From an uncultured Selenomonadaceae bacterium (lineage in GTDB: Bacteria > Bacillota > Negativicutes > Selenomonadales > Selenomonadaceae): DNA of 64,000 nucleotides. The DNA lies in NCBI GenBank assembly GCA_905233135.1, contig CAJOCQ010000004.1, positions 62,001 through 126,000 of the forward strand. Direction: 5' to 3'. Within the stretch, counting starts at the first letter, position 1. Every line of letters begins with the position of its first letter. The notes beneath the pieces are model-generated. The model worked only from the letters and a program-made list of their open reading frames with translations, did not search any database and had not been told where the DNA came from. Positions 31,736 to 40,359 of this stretch are shown one piece after another. Made by a program: the position numbers and the translations under genes.

Positions 31736-32350
31736 TTGAATAACGATTTTTTTATTGCGAAAATTGACGAAAAGATTTTTTCAAGAATCGACGGCAAGTC
31801 TTACAAAAAAAATTGTACGGTGCCGCTTGAAGATTTACGCTACTTGCAAGTTCTACACAAAAATTTGAGCGGCGAAACTTTAAGCGGCGAATTAATTTGC
31901 AACGTTAAAATTGCCGACGCGCTGATTAATATTTTTGAGAAACTTTACGCGGAGAATTATCCCATTGAAAAAATTAAACTCATTGACGAATACAACGCCG
32001 ATGATGAACTCTCAATGCGCGATAATAATTCTTCGTGTTTTAATTTTCGCTACGTTTCACATACGAACAGAATTTCCAAACACGGCTACGGCTTGGCAGT
32101 TGATATTAATCCGCTGTACAATCCCTACATTAAATTTGTAAACGGCAAAAAAAGCATTGAGCCCGCCAACGCCGCCGAGTTTGAAGACCGCGCCAAAAAT
32201 TATCCTTACAAAATTGTTGAAGGCGATTTGTGCCACAAACTTTTTACCGACAACGGCTTTTTATGGGGCGGGAATTGTTGGAAGGAAGAACTTGACTACC
32301 AACATTTTTTTATACCCGACGACTTTACAGAAAACGGCGAACCGCGTTGA
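31736..32350 (+). CDS. M15-family D-Ala-D-Ala carboxypeptidase-like protein
   Basis: A 204-residue VanY/M15-type zinc peptidase domain. Likely zinc ligands are H116 (SKHGYGLAVDIN), D123 and H190 (DYQHF), with the general-base Glu in KEELDYQH. The GYGLAVDIN phrase is the classic motif of this family, whose members trim peptidoglycan stem peptides. No signal peptide is evident, although the protein is otherwise complete. The TTG start is supported by AAAGGGGG. It precedes an oligopeptide transporter, so processing or uptake of wall peptides is a plausible shared theme. Confidence 0.85.
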   Translation: MNNDFFIAKIDEKIFSRIDGKSYKKNCTVPLEDLRYLQVLHKNLSGETLSGELICNVKIADALINIFEKLYAENYPIEKIKLIDEYNADDELSMRDNNSSCFNFRYVSHTNRISKHGYGLAVDINPLYNPYIKFVNGKKSIEPANAAEFEDRAKNYPYKIVEGDLCHKLFTDNGFLWGGNCWKEELDYQHFFIPDDFTENGEPR

Positions 32351-32382
32351 TAGGGGATAAAGACTAAAGACTAGGGATTAGA
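32350..32382. repeat. 7-bp unit repeat (TAAAGAC type)
   Basis: TAAAGAC repeated, then TAGGGAT, directly after the M15 gene stop. A related TAAAGCC series is at 38280. Confidence 0.5.
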
Positions 32383-32410
32383 AAAAATTTTTTGAAGGGG
32401 AAAATGCAAC

Positions 32411-34057
32411 GTGAAAAAATTTTTAATATTAACGCTATTAACATTGGCGTTATTTATAACGGGTTGCGGCGAAGATTCAGCCGACAACAACACGCTGAAA
32501 GTTATGCTCGGTTCAAATGTTGTATCTTTGGACAGCGCACAGGCAACAGATTTAGTTTCGTTTGAATTAATTGCAGATTGTATTGACGGCTTAACTCAAC
32601 TTGATGCAAAGGGCAATGCAATTCCCGCTATTGCCGAAAGTTACGACATTTCAGAAGACGGCAAAACTTATACATTCCACCTGCGCGACGCAAATTGGGC
32701 GAATGGCGACGAAGTTACCGCTGAAGATTTTGTATTTGCGTGGCGGCGTCATTGCTTGGAATCGACAAAATATGCTTACATAATGGGCGCGGGCGTTGCA
32801 AATATCAAAAACGCTGACGCCGTTACAAAAAAAGAAGCAGACCCTTCAACTTTGGGAGTTTCTGCGCCCAATGCAAAAACGCTCGTTGTTGAACTTACCG
32901 CGCCTGTTTCATATTTCCCCGCGTTAATGACTTTCCCCGCGTTTTATCCTATCAACGAAAAATTTTATAATACGCTTGCCGCCGGCACTTACGGCACAAG
33001 CCCTGAAACTTTTCTTTCTAACGGCGCGTTTATGTTGACTGAATATTTGCCCGGATCCGCCAATATTCAACTGAAGAAAAATGATTCTTATTGGAAAGCC
33101 GAAAATATTATGTTGCAGCAACTTCATTATCAAGTTGTTTCTTCTTCCGATAACGCTTTGACTGCTTTTAAAAATAAAACGCTTGACCTTGTAGGAATTG
33201 GCGGAAATCAAATTGCCAGCGTCAAAGGCGACGCCGAACTCTCCAAAAATCTGAAAATTATTCCTACGGGGCTTTTGCAATATCTTTCTTTCAATCAAGA
33301 CCCCAAAAACCATCACGCGGGCGCACTTGCCAACGTAAATTTACGCCTTGCAATTTCAAACGCTATTGACAGAGAATCTTTGGTTAATAATTTCGTTGAT
33401 AACGGTTCAAGAGCAACTTATACTGCGGTTCCCTTGAATTTTGCGCCGAATGCAGAAACAGGAAAATATTTCGCCGAAAATCAGCAACAATTTTCAGAAT
33501 TTGTAAGTTTTGACGTGGAAAAGGCAAACAGATTTTTTGACGCCGCAAAAGCTGAACTCGGGCAAGATACTTTTGACTTGGAATTTATTTACGCAAATGA
33601 CGGCGGCGACACCGTTATTAAAGTTGTGCAAGCTATTAAGGAACAGATTGAAAAAAATCTTCCCGGCGTAACTTTGAATTTGCAACCTATGCCGAAGGCT
33701 GAATATCTTGACCGTATGACAACCAACAGTTACGATATTGCAATTACAAATTGGGCTCCCGATTATGACGACCCGATGACATTTCTTACTTTGTGGACAA
33801 CCGAAGGCAGCGAAATTGCCGAACATTGGAGCAACGCCGACTACGATAAAATTATTGCCGATTGTACAACAGGCGCACTTGCCGCAAATTATAACGCACG
33901 CTGGAATGCAATGTACGACGCTGAAAAAATCTTGCTTGAAAATGCAGTCATTGCGCCGCTTTACACCAATGCAAGCGCGTATTTGATTGACGATAAAGCA
34001 AAAGGCGTTGAATTTCATTCTGTAGCTATTGAGCGTGTTTTTAAAAATGTGAAATGA
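32411..34057 (+). CDS. oppA: Oligopeptide ABC transporter substrate-binding lipoprotein
   Basis: A 548-residue family 5 extracellular solute-binding protein. The N-terminal lipoprotein signal ends in LFITGC, so it is lipid-anchored at the outer face of the inner membrane. The order VVSLDSAQATD, DGLTQLD, YTFHLRDANWANGDEVTAEDFVFAWRR is typical of OppA-type binding proteins. A GTG start at 32411 has GAAGGGG upstream; the ATG at 32404 is out of frame. The stop overlaps the oppB start (ATGA). Confidence 0.95.
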   Translation: MKKFLILTLLTLALFITGCGEDSADNNTLKVMLGSNVVSLDSAQATDLVSFELIADCIDGLTQLDAKGNAIPAIAESYDISEDGKTYTFHLRDANWANGDEVTAEDFVFAWRRHCLESTKYAYIMGAGVANIKNADAVTKKEADPSTLGVSAPNAKTLVVELTAPVSYFPALMTFPAFYPINEKFYNTLAAGTYGTSPETFLSNGAFMLTEYLPGSANIQLKKNDSYWKAENIMLQQLHYQVVSSSDNALTAFKNKTLDLVGIGGNQIASVKGDAELSKNLKIIPTGLLQYLSFNQDPKNHHAGALANVNLRLAISNAIDRESLVNNFVDNGSRATYTAVPLNFAPNAETGKYFAENQQQFSEFVSFDVEKANRFFDAAKAELGQDTFDLEFIYANDGGDTVIKVVQAIKEQIEKNLPGVTLNLQPMPKAEYLDRMTTNSYDIAITNWAPDYDDPMTFLTLWTTEGSEIAEHWSNADYDKIIADCTTGALAANYNARWNAMYDAEKILLENAVIAPLYTNASAYLIDDKAKGVEFHSVAIERVFKNVK

Positions 34058-34995
34058 CAAAATACATTGCAAAAAGAATTTTAATGGCGTTGTTGACGCT
34101 TTTTATAATAACTTTCGTGCTGTTCGTTTTAATTCGGATAATGCCGGGCAACCCTTTTCCTGTTGAAAGAATGTCCGCCGAAATGATTGCACAAAAACGC
34201 CTTGAACTCGGATTGGATAAACCGATTTTGGAACAATTCGCAGATTATTTAAAACTTTTGGCAAGCGGCAGTTTCGGCAACGGGACTTCACTTTATAACG
34301 GCGCGCCGATTAAACCGATTTTAATAAAGTGTCTGGAAAATTCTTTTAAAATTGGCGTGCTGTCGATTTTGTTCGGTACGGTTGTAGGAATGTTAATTGG
34401 AATTGTTGCCGCAATGCACAAAGGAAAATTTCTTGACGGCTTATGCACTGTAATTTCAATTTTGGGCGTTTGCATCCCGTCATATGTTTTTATGATTTTC
34501 CTGCAATATTTTTTCTCGTACAAAATCCCGTTCTTCCCGTACTTTTTCGACTCGTCAAGGTTTTTGTTTTCTTCGATAATGCCCGCGCTGTCATTGAGCC
34601 TTTTGGCAATTTCAATTATTGCAAGATTTACGCGCAATGAAATGGTTGAAGTTATGAACAGCGATTACGTTAAACTTGCAGAGGCAAAGGGGCTGTACGG
34701 TTGGGAACTGATTCGCAAGCACATTTTGCGCAATGCTTTAATTCCAATCGTAACGGTAATTGCGCCGCTCGTTGTCGATTTATTAACGGGCGCAATGGTT
34801 ATCGAAAAAATTTACGGAATTAACGGCGTCGGCAAATTAATGGTTGACGCAATAGCAGGGCAGGGCGTCGATTACAATTATGTTTTGGCGTTGGGAATTG
34901 TTTTTTCTGCAATGTATATTTGCGCAATGCTCGTACTTGATATTTTGTACGGAATAATTGACCCGCGCATTAGTTTAACGGCAAAGGACGGCTGA
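34054..34995 (+). CDS. oppB: Oligopeptide ABC transporter permease
   Basis: A 313-residue inner-membrane permease with six predicted spans and an N-terminal VRIMPGNPF segment typical of OppB/DppB. The EAA loop for ATPase contact is EVMNSDYVKLAEAKGL. It overlaps oppA by 4 bases. The C-terminus DILYGIIDPRIS is the conserved family ending. It pairs with OppC to form the channel. Confidence 0.94.
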   Translation: MTKYIAKRILMALLTLFIITFVLFVLIRIMPGNPFPVERMSAEMIAQKRLELGLDKPILEQFADYLKLLASGSFGNGTSLYNGAPIKPILIKCLENSFKIGVLSILFGTVVGMLIGIVAAMHKGKFLDGLCTVISILGVCIPSYVFMIFLQYFFSYKIPFFPYFFDSSRFLFSSIMPALSLSLLAISIIARFTRNEMVEVMNSDYVKLAEAKGLYGWELIRKHILRNALIPIVTVIAPLVVDLLTGAMVIEKIYGINGVGKLMVDAIAGQGVDYNYVLALGIVFSAMYICAMLVLDILYGIIDPRISLTAKDG

Positions 34996-34997
34996 CA

Positions 34998-35984
34998 ATG
35001 GAAAAAATTTACACGCCGCAAAAAGAAGATTTTGAATTTATCGAAGGGCGAAATATAAACGTCGATACCAATTTTGCGTCGCAGGGATATTGGCGCGGCG
35101 TTTTCGTCCACTTCACAAAAAATAAATTTGCAATGACGGGCGTTTTTCTTGTAGCCGTGATAATGATTTTTGCGATATTTGCGCCAATGTTCAGTTCGTA
35201 CGCTTACGACGAAATTATTTCGGTAACTGATACAAGCGGCAAAGAAATTGTTGCAAAGGCGTTGGAGCCGCAATTTGCGGGCGGCGCGGAAAATTTATTT
35301 GCGGACAAAACTTTTATTTTCGGCACGGATGACGTTGGAAGAGACCTTTGGACGCGCACTTGGCAAGGTGCAAGAGTTTCATTAATAATTGCGTTCGTTG
35401 CAATTTTTATTGATATGCTGATTGGTACAAGTTACGGCTTAATTTCGGGATTTTTCGGCGGCGCGGTTGATAACATTCTTCAAAGATTCATAGAAATTGC
35501 GGGCTCCATTCCAACGCTTGTAATAATTTCGATTTTGGCAATTTTTATGGATAAAGGAATTGGCTTAGTAATTGCGGCGTTATTAATCACTGAATGGATT
35601 GGAATGAGCAAAATTGCGCGCGCGGAATGTTTAAAGTTAAAAGAGCGCGAATACGTTTTGGCAAGTCGAACATTGGGCGCGGGAAGTTTCCACATAATTT
35701 TTACGCAAATTTTGCCGAATACAATCGGACCAATAATAACGCAGGTAATGTTTTCAATACCCGTTGCAATTTTTACGGAGGCGTTTTTAAGTTTCGTAGG
35801 CGTAGGAATAGTTTTGCCGCAATGTTCGATAGGCTCACTGATTGAGGCGGGCTTCGGCAACATTACAATTTTGCCCTATCAAATTTTGCCGCCAATAACA
35901 GTACTTGCAATTTTAATGTTGGGCTTTAATTTAATTGGTGACGGTTTCCGCGAAGCGTTGGCTCCAAAATTAGAAAATATGTGA
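34998..35984 (+). CDS. oppC: Oligopeptide ABC transporter permease
   Basis: A 328-residue permease of the OppC/DppC group. A cytoplasmic N-terminus precedes the first span (MTGVFLVAVIMIFAIFAP). The FGTDDVGRDLWTRTWQGAR motif is diagnostic. The EAA loop is ARAECLKLKEREYVLASRTL. The C-terminus GFNLIGDGFREALAPKL is typical. It starts two bases after oppB. A repeat element and then a ribokinase gene follow instead of oppD. Confidence 0.94.
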   Translation: MEKIYTPQKEDFEFIEGRNINVDTNFASQGYWRGVFVHFTKNKFAMTGVFLVAVIMIFAIFAPMFSSYAYDEIISVTDTSGKEIVAKALEPQFAGGAENLFADKTFIFGTDDVGRDLWTRTWQGARVSLIIAFVAIFIDMLIGTSYGLISGFFGGAVDNILQRFIEIAGSIPTLVIISILAIFMDKGIGLVIAALLITEWIGMSKIARAECLKLKEREYVLASRTLGAGSFHIIFTQILPNTIGPIITQVMFSIPVAIFTEAFLSFVGVGIVLPQCSIGSLIEAGFGNITILPYQILPPITVLAILMLGFNLIGDGFREALAPKLENM

Positions 35985-35987
35985 TTG

Positions 35988-36016
35988 TTTTAGGTTTTAG
36001 GTATCAGGTGTCAGGG
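35988..36016. repeat. 7-bp unit repeat (TTAGGTT type)
   Basis: TTTTAGG units, ATCAGGT and GTCAGGG follow the oppC stop and lead into inverted-end copy 4. Confidence 0.5.
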
Positions 36017-36027
36017 ATTTGAGAAAC

Positions 36028-36197
36028 CCGCCCGTCTCTCAGCCGCAGCACGCGGTAACGATGGCGCGTCGGAAAAAGTAGAGGCCCCAAAGGGGGCCAC
36101 GAGTTATTAAGAGCGTCCAGTACCCGAGCGGCACTGACGGGCGGGAAGTTTCTTTCTTTTAGGCGGCTTTTCTTTCTTTTCAAAGAAAGAAAAACCG
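36028..36197 (-). repeat. Inverted-end intergenic element, copy 4, with CTTTCTTT tail
   Basis: The core at 36028-36144 has CCGCCCGTC and GACGGGCGG ends and GGCCCCAAAGGGGGCC inside. The tail to 36197 ends in CTTTCTTTTCAAAGAAAG. It interrupts the oppABC-oppDF operon before the ribokinase gene. Confidence 0.8.
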
Positions 36198-36251
36198 TGT
36201 TAAAAAAATTAAAACTAAAAAATTGAAAAAAACTTCAAGGGGGGGATTATT

Positions 36252-37181
36252 ATGAAAGTAGCAGTTATCGGCGCAACGATAGTTGATGTGGTTTCTTACG
36301 TCAATAAGGCTCCCGAATACGGCAACACCACAACGGCGAAAGATTTTCACATTGCTTGCGGCGGCAAGGGTGCAAATCAAGCTGTTGCCGCCAAAAGATT
36401 GGGCGCAGATATTCTGATGGTTTCTGCAATCGGCGACGATGTATTTGGACAAACTGCGCTTGAAAATTTTCAGAAAATCGGAATTGACACGCGCCAAGTT
36501 ATCAAAGTTAAAAATGTTGCAAACGGCGTTGTAATGATTATCGTTGAAAATTCGGGGCAATACCGCAGCATTTATTACAGCGGCGCAAGTAAATTTTTGA
36601 CGCCTGAAAATTTTTTGAACGCGGCGGACGATTTAAAAAATTGCGGGCTGTTCGTGATTCAACTTGAAATTGCGCTTGAAACTGTTTACGCGGCGATTGA
36701 CTTCGCCAACAAAAATAATATCCCCGTGTTGTTGAATCCTTCGCCGCTGTACGAAAATATTTCGCTTGAAACAGAAAAACTTTTCCCTTGCGAATTTTTT
36801 ATACTCAATGAAACCGAATTAAATATTTTAACAAAATTGCCCGTCGATTCAACCGAAAATATTAAAATTGCGGCGCAAAAACTTTTGCGGCAAGGCGGCA
36901 AAAATATTATCGTGACTCTCGGGAAAAGCGGCTCCATTTGGCTTGCCGAAGGCGTTGAGGAATTTGTACCTACTTTGAAAGTTGAATCAGTTGACAGCAC
37001 GGGCGCGGGCGATGCCTTCGTCGGTTGTTTCGTAAAAAATTACGCGGCAGGCAAAAATATTCTTGATTCAATTCAACTTGCGTCAAAATACGCCGCGCTT
37101 AGCGTTACGCGCAAAGGTACGCAGGATTCATATTTGACGGCTGAAGAATTTGAAACTTTTTTATCGAAGGGCGAAATTTGA
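36252..37181 (+). CDS. rbsK: Ribokinase
   Basis: A 309-residue PfkB-family sugar kinase that phosphorylates ribose at O5 for entry to the pentose phosphate pathway. The N-terminal GGKGANQAVAAKRLGAD and the C-terminal catalytic VDSTGAGDAFVGCF (with the base Asp) are the two PfkB signatures, and the length is typical. CAAGGGGGG precedes the ATG. Its position between oppABC and oppDF is unusual. No ribose transporter or ribose regulator is adjacent. Another pentose or nucleoside as substrate cannot be excluded. Confidence 0.92.
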   Translation: MKVAVIGATIVDVVSYVNKAPEYGNTTTAKDFHIACGGKGANQAVAAKRLGADILMVSAIGDDVFGQTALENFQKIGIDTRQVIKVKNVANGVVMIIVENSGQYRSIYYSGASKFLTPENFLNAADDLKNCGLFVIQLEIALETVYAAIDFANKNNIPVLLNPSPLYENISLETEKLFPCEFFILNETELNILTKLPVDSTENIKIAAQKLLRQGGKNIIVTLGKSGSIWLAEGVEEFVPTLKVESVDSTGAGDAFVGCFVKNYAAGKNILDSIQLASKYAALSVTRKGTQDSYLTAEEFETFLSKGEI

Positions 37182-37197
37182 CGGGGGGAAAATTTTA

Positions 37198-37228
37198 GGG
37201 AAGAGTTTAAAAACTTTTCCCTTTTTTA
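37198..37228 (+). terminator. Terminator-like hairpin directly before oppD
   Basis: AGGGAAGAGTT and AACTTTTCCCT pair (one G-U) around AAA and run into six T. It lies after rbsK but ends only 4 bases before the oppD ATG, so it either terminates rbsK transcription or attenuates oppD. Confidence 0.75.
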
Positions 37229-37232
37229 AATT

Positions 37233-38285
37233 ATGGAAAATATTTTGTCGATAAAAAATCTTGATATAACTTTTAAAACGAACGCGGGCAATATCCACGC
37301 AATACGCGGCGTCAATTTCGACTTGCCGCGCGGTAAAACCGTTGCACTTGTAGGAGAGAGCGGCTCGGGTAAATCCGTCACAATGAAGGCGGTTACGGGC
37401 TTGCTTGATTCAAATTGCATTATCAACAGCGGAAATATTTTTTATAACGGCGTCGATTTGCTGACACTTTCCAAAAAAGATTTGCGCCAAAAAATTAACG
37501 GGCAACAAATTGCAATGGTTTTTCAAGACCCAATGACCAGCTTAGATCCAACAATGACAATCGGCGCGCAGATTATGGAAGGTATGCTCCTTCACCAAAA
37601 AATTTCAAAAAGTGACGCCGAAAAAAAAGCGTTGGAACTTTTAAACCTTGTAGGAATAATCGACGCAGAAAAACGTATGAAAAATTATCCGCACCAACTT
37701 TCAGGCGGAATGCGGCAGCGCGTAGTAATTGCCATTGCGCTTTCTTGCGAAGCAAAAGTTTTAATTTGCGACGAGCCGACAACCGCGCTTGACGTTACGA
37801 TTCAAGCAAAAATTTTAAATCTGATAAAAGACATTCAAGCGCAAATGGGCTTGTCGGTAATTTACATAACGCACGATTTGGGCGTTGTAGCAAAAGTTGC
37901 AGATTTTGTAAACGTAATGTACGCGGGCAAAATCATTGAAACGGGCACTGTTGACGAAATTTTTTATGACCCGCGCCACCCGTATACTTGGGGCTTACTT
38001 TCGGCAATGCCCGACCTTGAAACTGACGACGCAAGATTATATTCAATACCCGGCAGTCCGCCGAATTTGTTGCACGAACCGACAGGCGACGCCTTCGCGG
38101 CAAGAAATCAATTTGCAATGAAAATTGACGAAAAAGCCGCGCCGCCAATGTTTCAAATTACAGAAACGCACTTTGCGGCAACGTGGCTGTTGCACCCCGA
38201 CGCGCCGAAAATCGAATTGCCGCCCGAATTAAAAGCGCGGCTCGAACGTTCCAGAAAAGCGGCTTTTTTAGGGGATAAAGCCTAA
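37233..38285 (+). CDS. oppD: Oligopeptide ABC transporter ATPase
   Basis: A 350-residue ATPase. Walker A GESGSGKS is preceded by [12 protein letters not shown]. The signature [15 protein letters not shown] and Walker [12 protein letters not shown] are intact. The C-terminal oligopeptide-transporter Fe-S/Cys-type extension starts with [16 protein letters not shown]. It begins at ATG 37233 with no visible Shine-Dalgarno, five bases after a terminator-like hairpin. Translation may be weak or conditional. Confidence 0.93.
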   Translation: MENILSIKNLDITFKTNAGNIHAIRGVNFDLPRGKTVALVGESGSGKSVTMKAVTGLLDSNCIINSGNIFYNGVDLLTLSKKDLRQKINGQQIAMVFQDPMTSLDPTMTIGAQIMEGMLLHQKISKSDAEKKALELLNLVGIIDAEKRMKNYPHQLSGGMRQRVVIAIALSCEAKVLICDEPTTALDVTIQAKILNLIKDIQAQMGLSVIYITHDLGVVAKVADFVNVMYAGKIIETGTVDEIFYDPRHPYTWGLLSAMPDLETDDARLYSIPGSPPNLLHEPTGDAFAARNQFAMKIDEKAAPPMFQITETHFAATWLLHPDAPKIELPPELKARLERSRKAAFLGDKA

Positions 38286-38303
38286 AGCCTAAAGACTAGG
38301 GGC
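38280..38303. repeat. 7-bp unit repeat (TAAAGCC type)
   Basis: TAAAGCC twice, then TAAAGAC and TAGGGGC, overlapping the oppD stop codon and leading into inverted-end copy 5. Confidence 0.5.
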
Positions 38304-38313
38304 TGGTGAAAAG

Positions 38314-38489
38314 CCGCCCGTCACTAAAGCCGCAGCTTGACCTTTTTTACGAGCGTAGGAAAAAGTAGAGGCCCCAAAAGGGGCCGCCTGTTACTACGTG
38401 CGTACAGTACCCGAGCGGCCCTGACGGGCGGGGAGTTTTTCTTTCTTTGCCAGGCGTTTCTTTCTTTTGCGCCAAAAGAAAGAAATGCC
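38314..38489 (-). repeat. Inverted-end intergenic element, copy 5, with CTTTCTTT tail
   Basis: The core at 38314-38431 has CCGCCCGTC and GACGGGCGG ends and GGCCCCAAAAGGGGCC inside. The tail to 38489 is CTTTCTTTTGCGCC/AAAAGAAAG. It separates oppD from oppF. Confidence 0.82.
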
Positions 38490-38536
38490 GTTGTTAGAAA
38501 AAAATCTTAAAACAAAAAAAGGACGGCAATTTTTAA

Positions 38537-39415
38537 ATGGCTTTACTGAAAGTTATAAACCTTCGCCAGCATTTTAAAATTTCGCGCAGTTTTACCGTTA
38601 AAGCAGTAAACGGCGTAACATTTGAAATAAACGCGGGCGAAACTTACGGGCTTGTAGGCGAAAGCGGCAGCGGCAAAACTACGATTGGGCGAAGTATCAT
38701 TCGGCTTTACAATCCTACCGAAGGCAAAGTTTTTTTTGACGGCAAAAAAATTTCAGGCAACCTCGACGCCGCTACAAATAAAATGCTCCGCCAAAATATG
38801 CAGATGATTTTTCAAGATCCTATGTCAAGTTTGAACCCGCGCAAAAAAGTCGGCGATATTATTGCGGAAGGACTCGATATTCATAAACTTTACAAAAATT
38901 TGAAAGAACGCCAAGAAATTATTGCAGAAATTCTAAAGAAAGTCGGACTTTCGCCCGCGCACGCCGAAAGATACCCGCAACAATTTTCAGGCGGACAAAG
39001 GCAGCGCGTTGGAATTGCGCGCGCCCTCGTTATGAATCCGAAATTAATTATTGCGGACGAATGCATTTCCGCGCTTGATGTTTCAATTCAAGCGCAGGTT
39101 GTAAATCTTATGAAAGATATTCAGGACGAAACTAAATGCGCGTACCTTTTCATTGCGCACGATTTGAGTATGGTTAAATATATTTCTGACAGAATCGGCG
39201 TCTTGCACAAAGGTTATTTGGTTGAAACCGGTACAACACAGGAAATTTTTTCCAATCCCGCGCACCCTTACACGCAGAGCCTTTTGTCTGCAGTTCCTCA
39301 ACCTAATCCCCGCGTTGAAAAAAATCGTACGCTTTTAACCTACAACGCCGAAAATGTCAATTATGAAAGTTGCACAATGCAACAACTCAGCGATACTCAT
39401 TTTGTATTGACGTAA
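38537..39415 (+). CDS. oppF: Oligopeptide ABC transporter ATPase
   Basis: A 292-residue ATPase paired with OppD. Walker A is GESGSGKT, the signature is FSGGQRQRVGIARAL, and Walker B is LIIADECISALD (DE in place of the usual DEPVSALD; here ECISALD). The oligopeptide extension HPYTQSLLSAVPQPNPRVEK is present but short, which accounts for the length below the usual 320. AAAGGACGG lies about 14 bases upstream, a long spacing. Repeat copy 5 separates it from oppD. Confidence 0.92.
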   Translation: MALLKVINLRQHFKISRSFTVKAVNGVTFEINAGETYGLVGESGSGKTTIGRSIIRLYNPTEGKVFFDGKKISGNLDAATNKMLRQNMQMIFQDPMSSLNPRKKVGDIIAEGLDIHKLYKNLKERQEIIAEILKKVGLSPAHAERYPQQFSGGQRQRVGIARALVMNPKLIIADECISALDVSIQAQVVNLMKDIQDETKCAYLFIAHDLSMVKYISDRIGVLHKGYLVETGTTQEIFSNPAHPYTQSLLSAVPQPNPRVEKNRTLLTYNAENVNYESCTMQQLSDTHFVLT

Positions 39416-39437
39416 AAATTTTTTCGCTTGGCGGCAT

Positions 39438-39466
39438 TTGCGACAGTTTTAGAAATTTCTTATAAA
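39438..39466 (+). promoter_or_regulatory. Candidate sigma-70 promoter for the LRR-protein gene
   Basis: TTGCGA at 39438-39443, a 17-base spacer and TATAAA at 39461-39466. A long AT-rich palindrome (39482-39512) follows before AAAAGGAG and the ATG at 39527. Confidence 0.5.
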
Positions 39467-39481
39467 ATTGCGCGCAGGATT

Positions 39482-39512
39482 TTTAATTAAATTTACGAAT
39501 TTTAATTAAAAA
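39482..39512. promoter_or_regulatory. Palindrome between promoter and LRR gene
   Basis: Arms of about 15 bases, TTTTTAATTAAATTT and AATTTTAATTAAAAA, around ACG, with two mismatches. It lies between the predicted -10 and the ribosome-binding site, so it could be an operator or an RNA hairpin. Confidence 0.4.
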
Positions 39513-39526
39513 GGAGTGCGGCTTTT

Positions 39527-40348
39527 ATGAATGAAAATTTTCAATACGACAGAATTAACGACGGTATAAAAATTTTTAAGTATATCGGCACGGCTGAAAA
39601 TGTTAAAATCCCTGCAACGATTAAAAATTTGCCCGTTACTGAAATTGGCAACAAAGCTTTTTGCGGCTGTAACCGGATTAAATCAGTTGATATTCCTGAT
39701 TCCGTAAAAATTATTGCAGAAGATGCCTTTGACGGTTGCGAAAATTTTACTTTGAATATTTCATTTTCAGCTGATGTCAAATTCGGAAATTTTTTTATCA
39801 AGCCGAAATTTATCCCGACAGTAAAACCAACTGACGCTAAATATTTTGATTATACGATAACTGAAAAGGGCGTCAGAATTAACGGTTATCACGGCGCAGA
39901 TAATTCAGTAATAATTCCTACGCTGATTGAAAATTTGTTTGTAACAGAAATTGGTTACAGGGCTTTTTATGAATGCCGCAACCTGAAAGAAATTATTATT
40001 CCTGACAGTGTAACAGAAATTGGCGAATATGCTTTTTACAGTTGCAACGGCTTAAGAACAATTCAAATTCCAAATTCGATAAAAAGACTTAACGCCCAAT
40101 GTTTTTCTTGGTGCGAAAATTTATCTGAAGTTGATATTCTCGAAGGCGTAACAGAAATTGGTTATGCCGCTTTTTCTGATTGTCCCAACTTAAAAAAAAT
40201 TGATATTCCTGATTCTGTAAAATACATTGACTATGGAAATTTTTTTCATTGTACTTCATTAAAATTAATCAGTTTGCCCGCCAATGTTGAAACAAAAGAA
40301 ATTTGTTATAATTGTCCCGCAAAAATTATTTACCGTGATAAAAAATAG
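39527..40348 (+). CDS. BspA-type leucine-rich repeat protein (cytoplasmic form)
   Basis: A 273-residue LRR_5 (BspA-like) protein. Repeats of about 23 residues carry IPDSVxxIGxxAFxxCxxL, for example IIPDSVTEIGEYAFYSC and DIPDSVKYIDYGNFFHC. A first cluster (about 25-75) is separated by a linker from a second cluster (about 105-265). No signal peptide or surface anchor is present, unlike secreted BspA adhesins. AAAAGGAG precedes the ATG and its own promoter is likely. The function is unknown; it is probably a protein-binding solenoid. Confidence 0.88.
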   Translation: MNENFQYDRINDGIKIFKYIGTAENVKIPATIKNLPVTEIGNKAFCGCNRIKSVDIPDSVKIIAEDAFDGCENFTLNISFSADVKFGNFFIKPKFIPTVKPTDAKYFDYTITEKGVRINGYHGADNSVIIPTLIENLFVTEIGYRAFYECRNLKEIIIPDSVTEIGEYAFYSCNGLRTIQIPNSIKRLNAQCFSWCENLSEVDILEGVTEIGYAAFSDCPNLKKIDIPDSVKYIDYGNFFHCTSLKLISLPANVETKEICYNCPAKIIYRDKK

Positions 40349-40359
40349 GAGTTGGTAAA

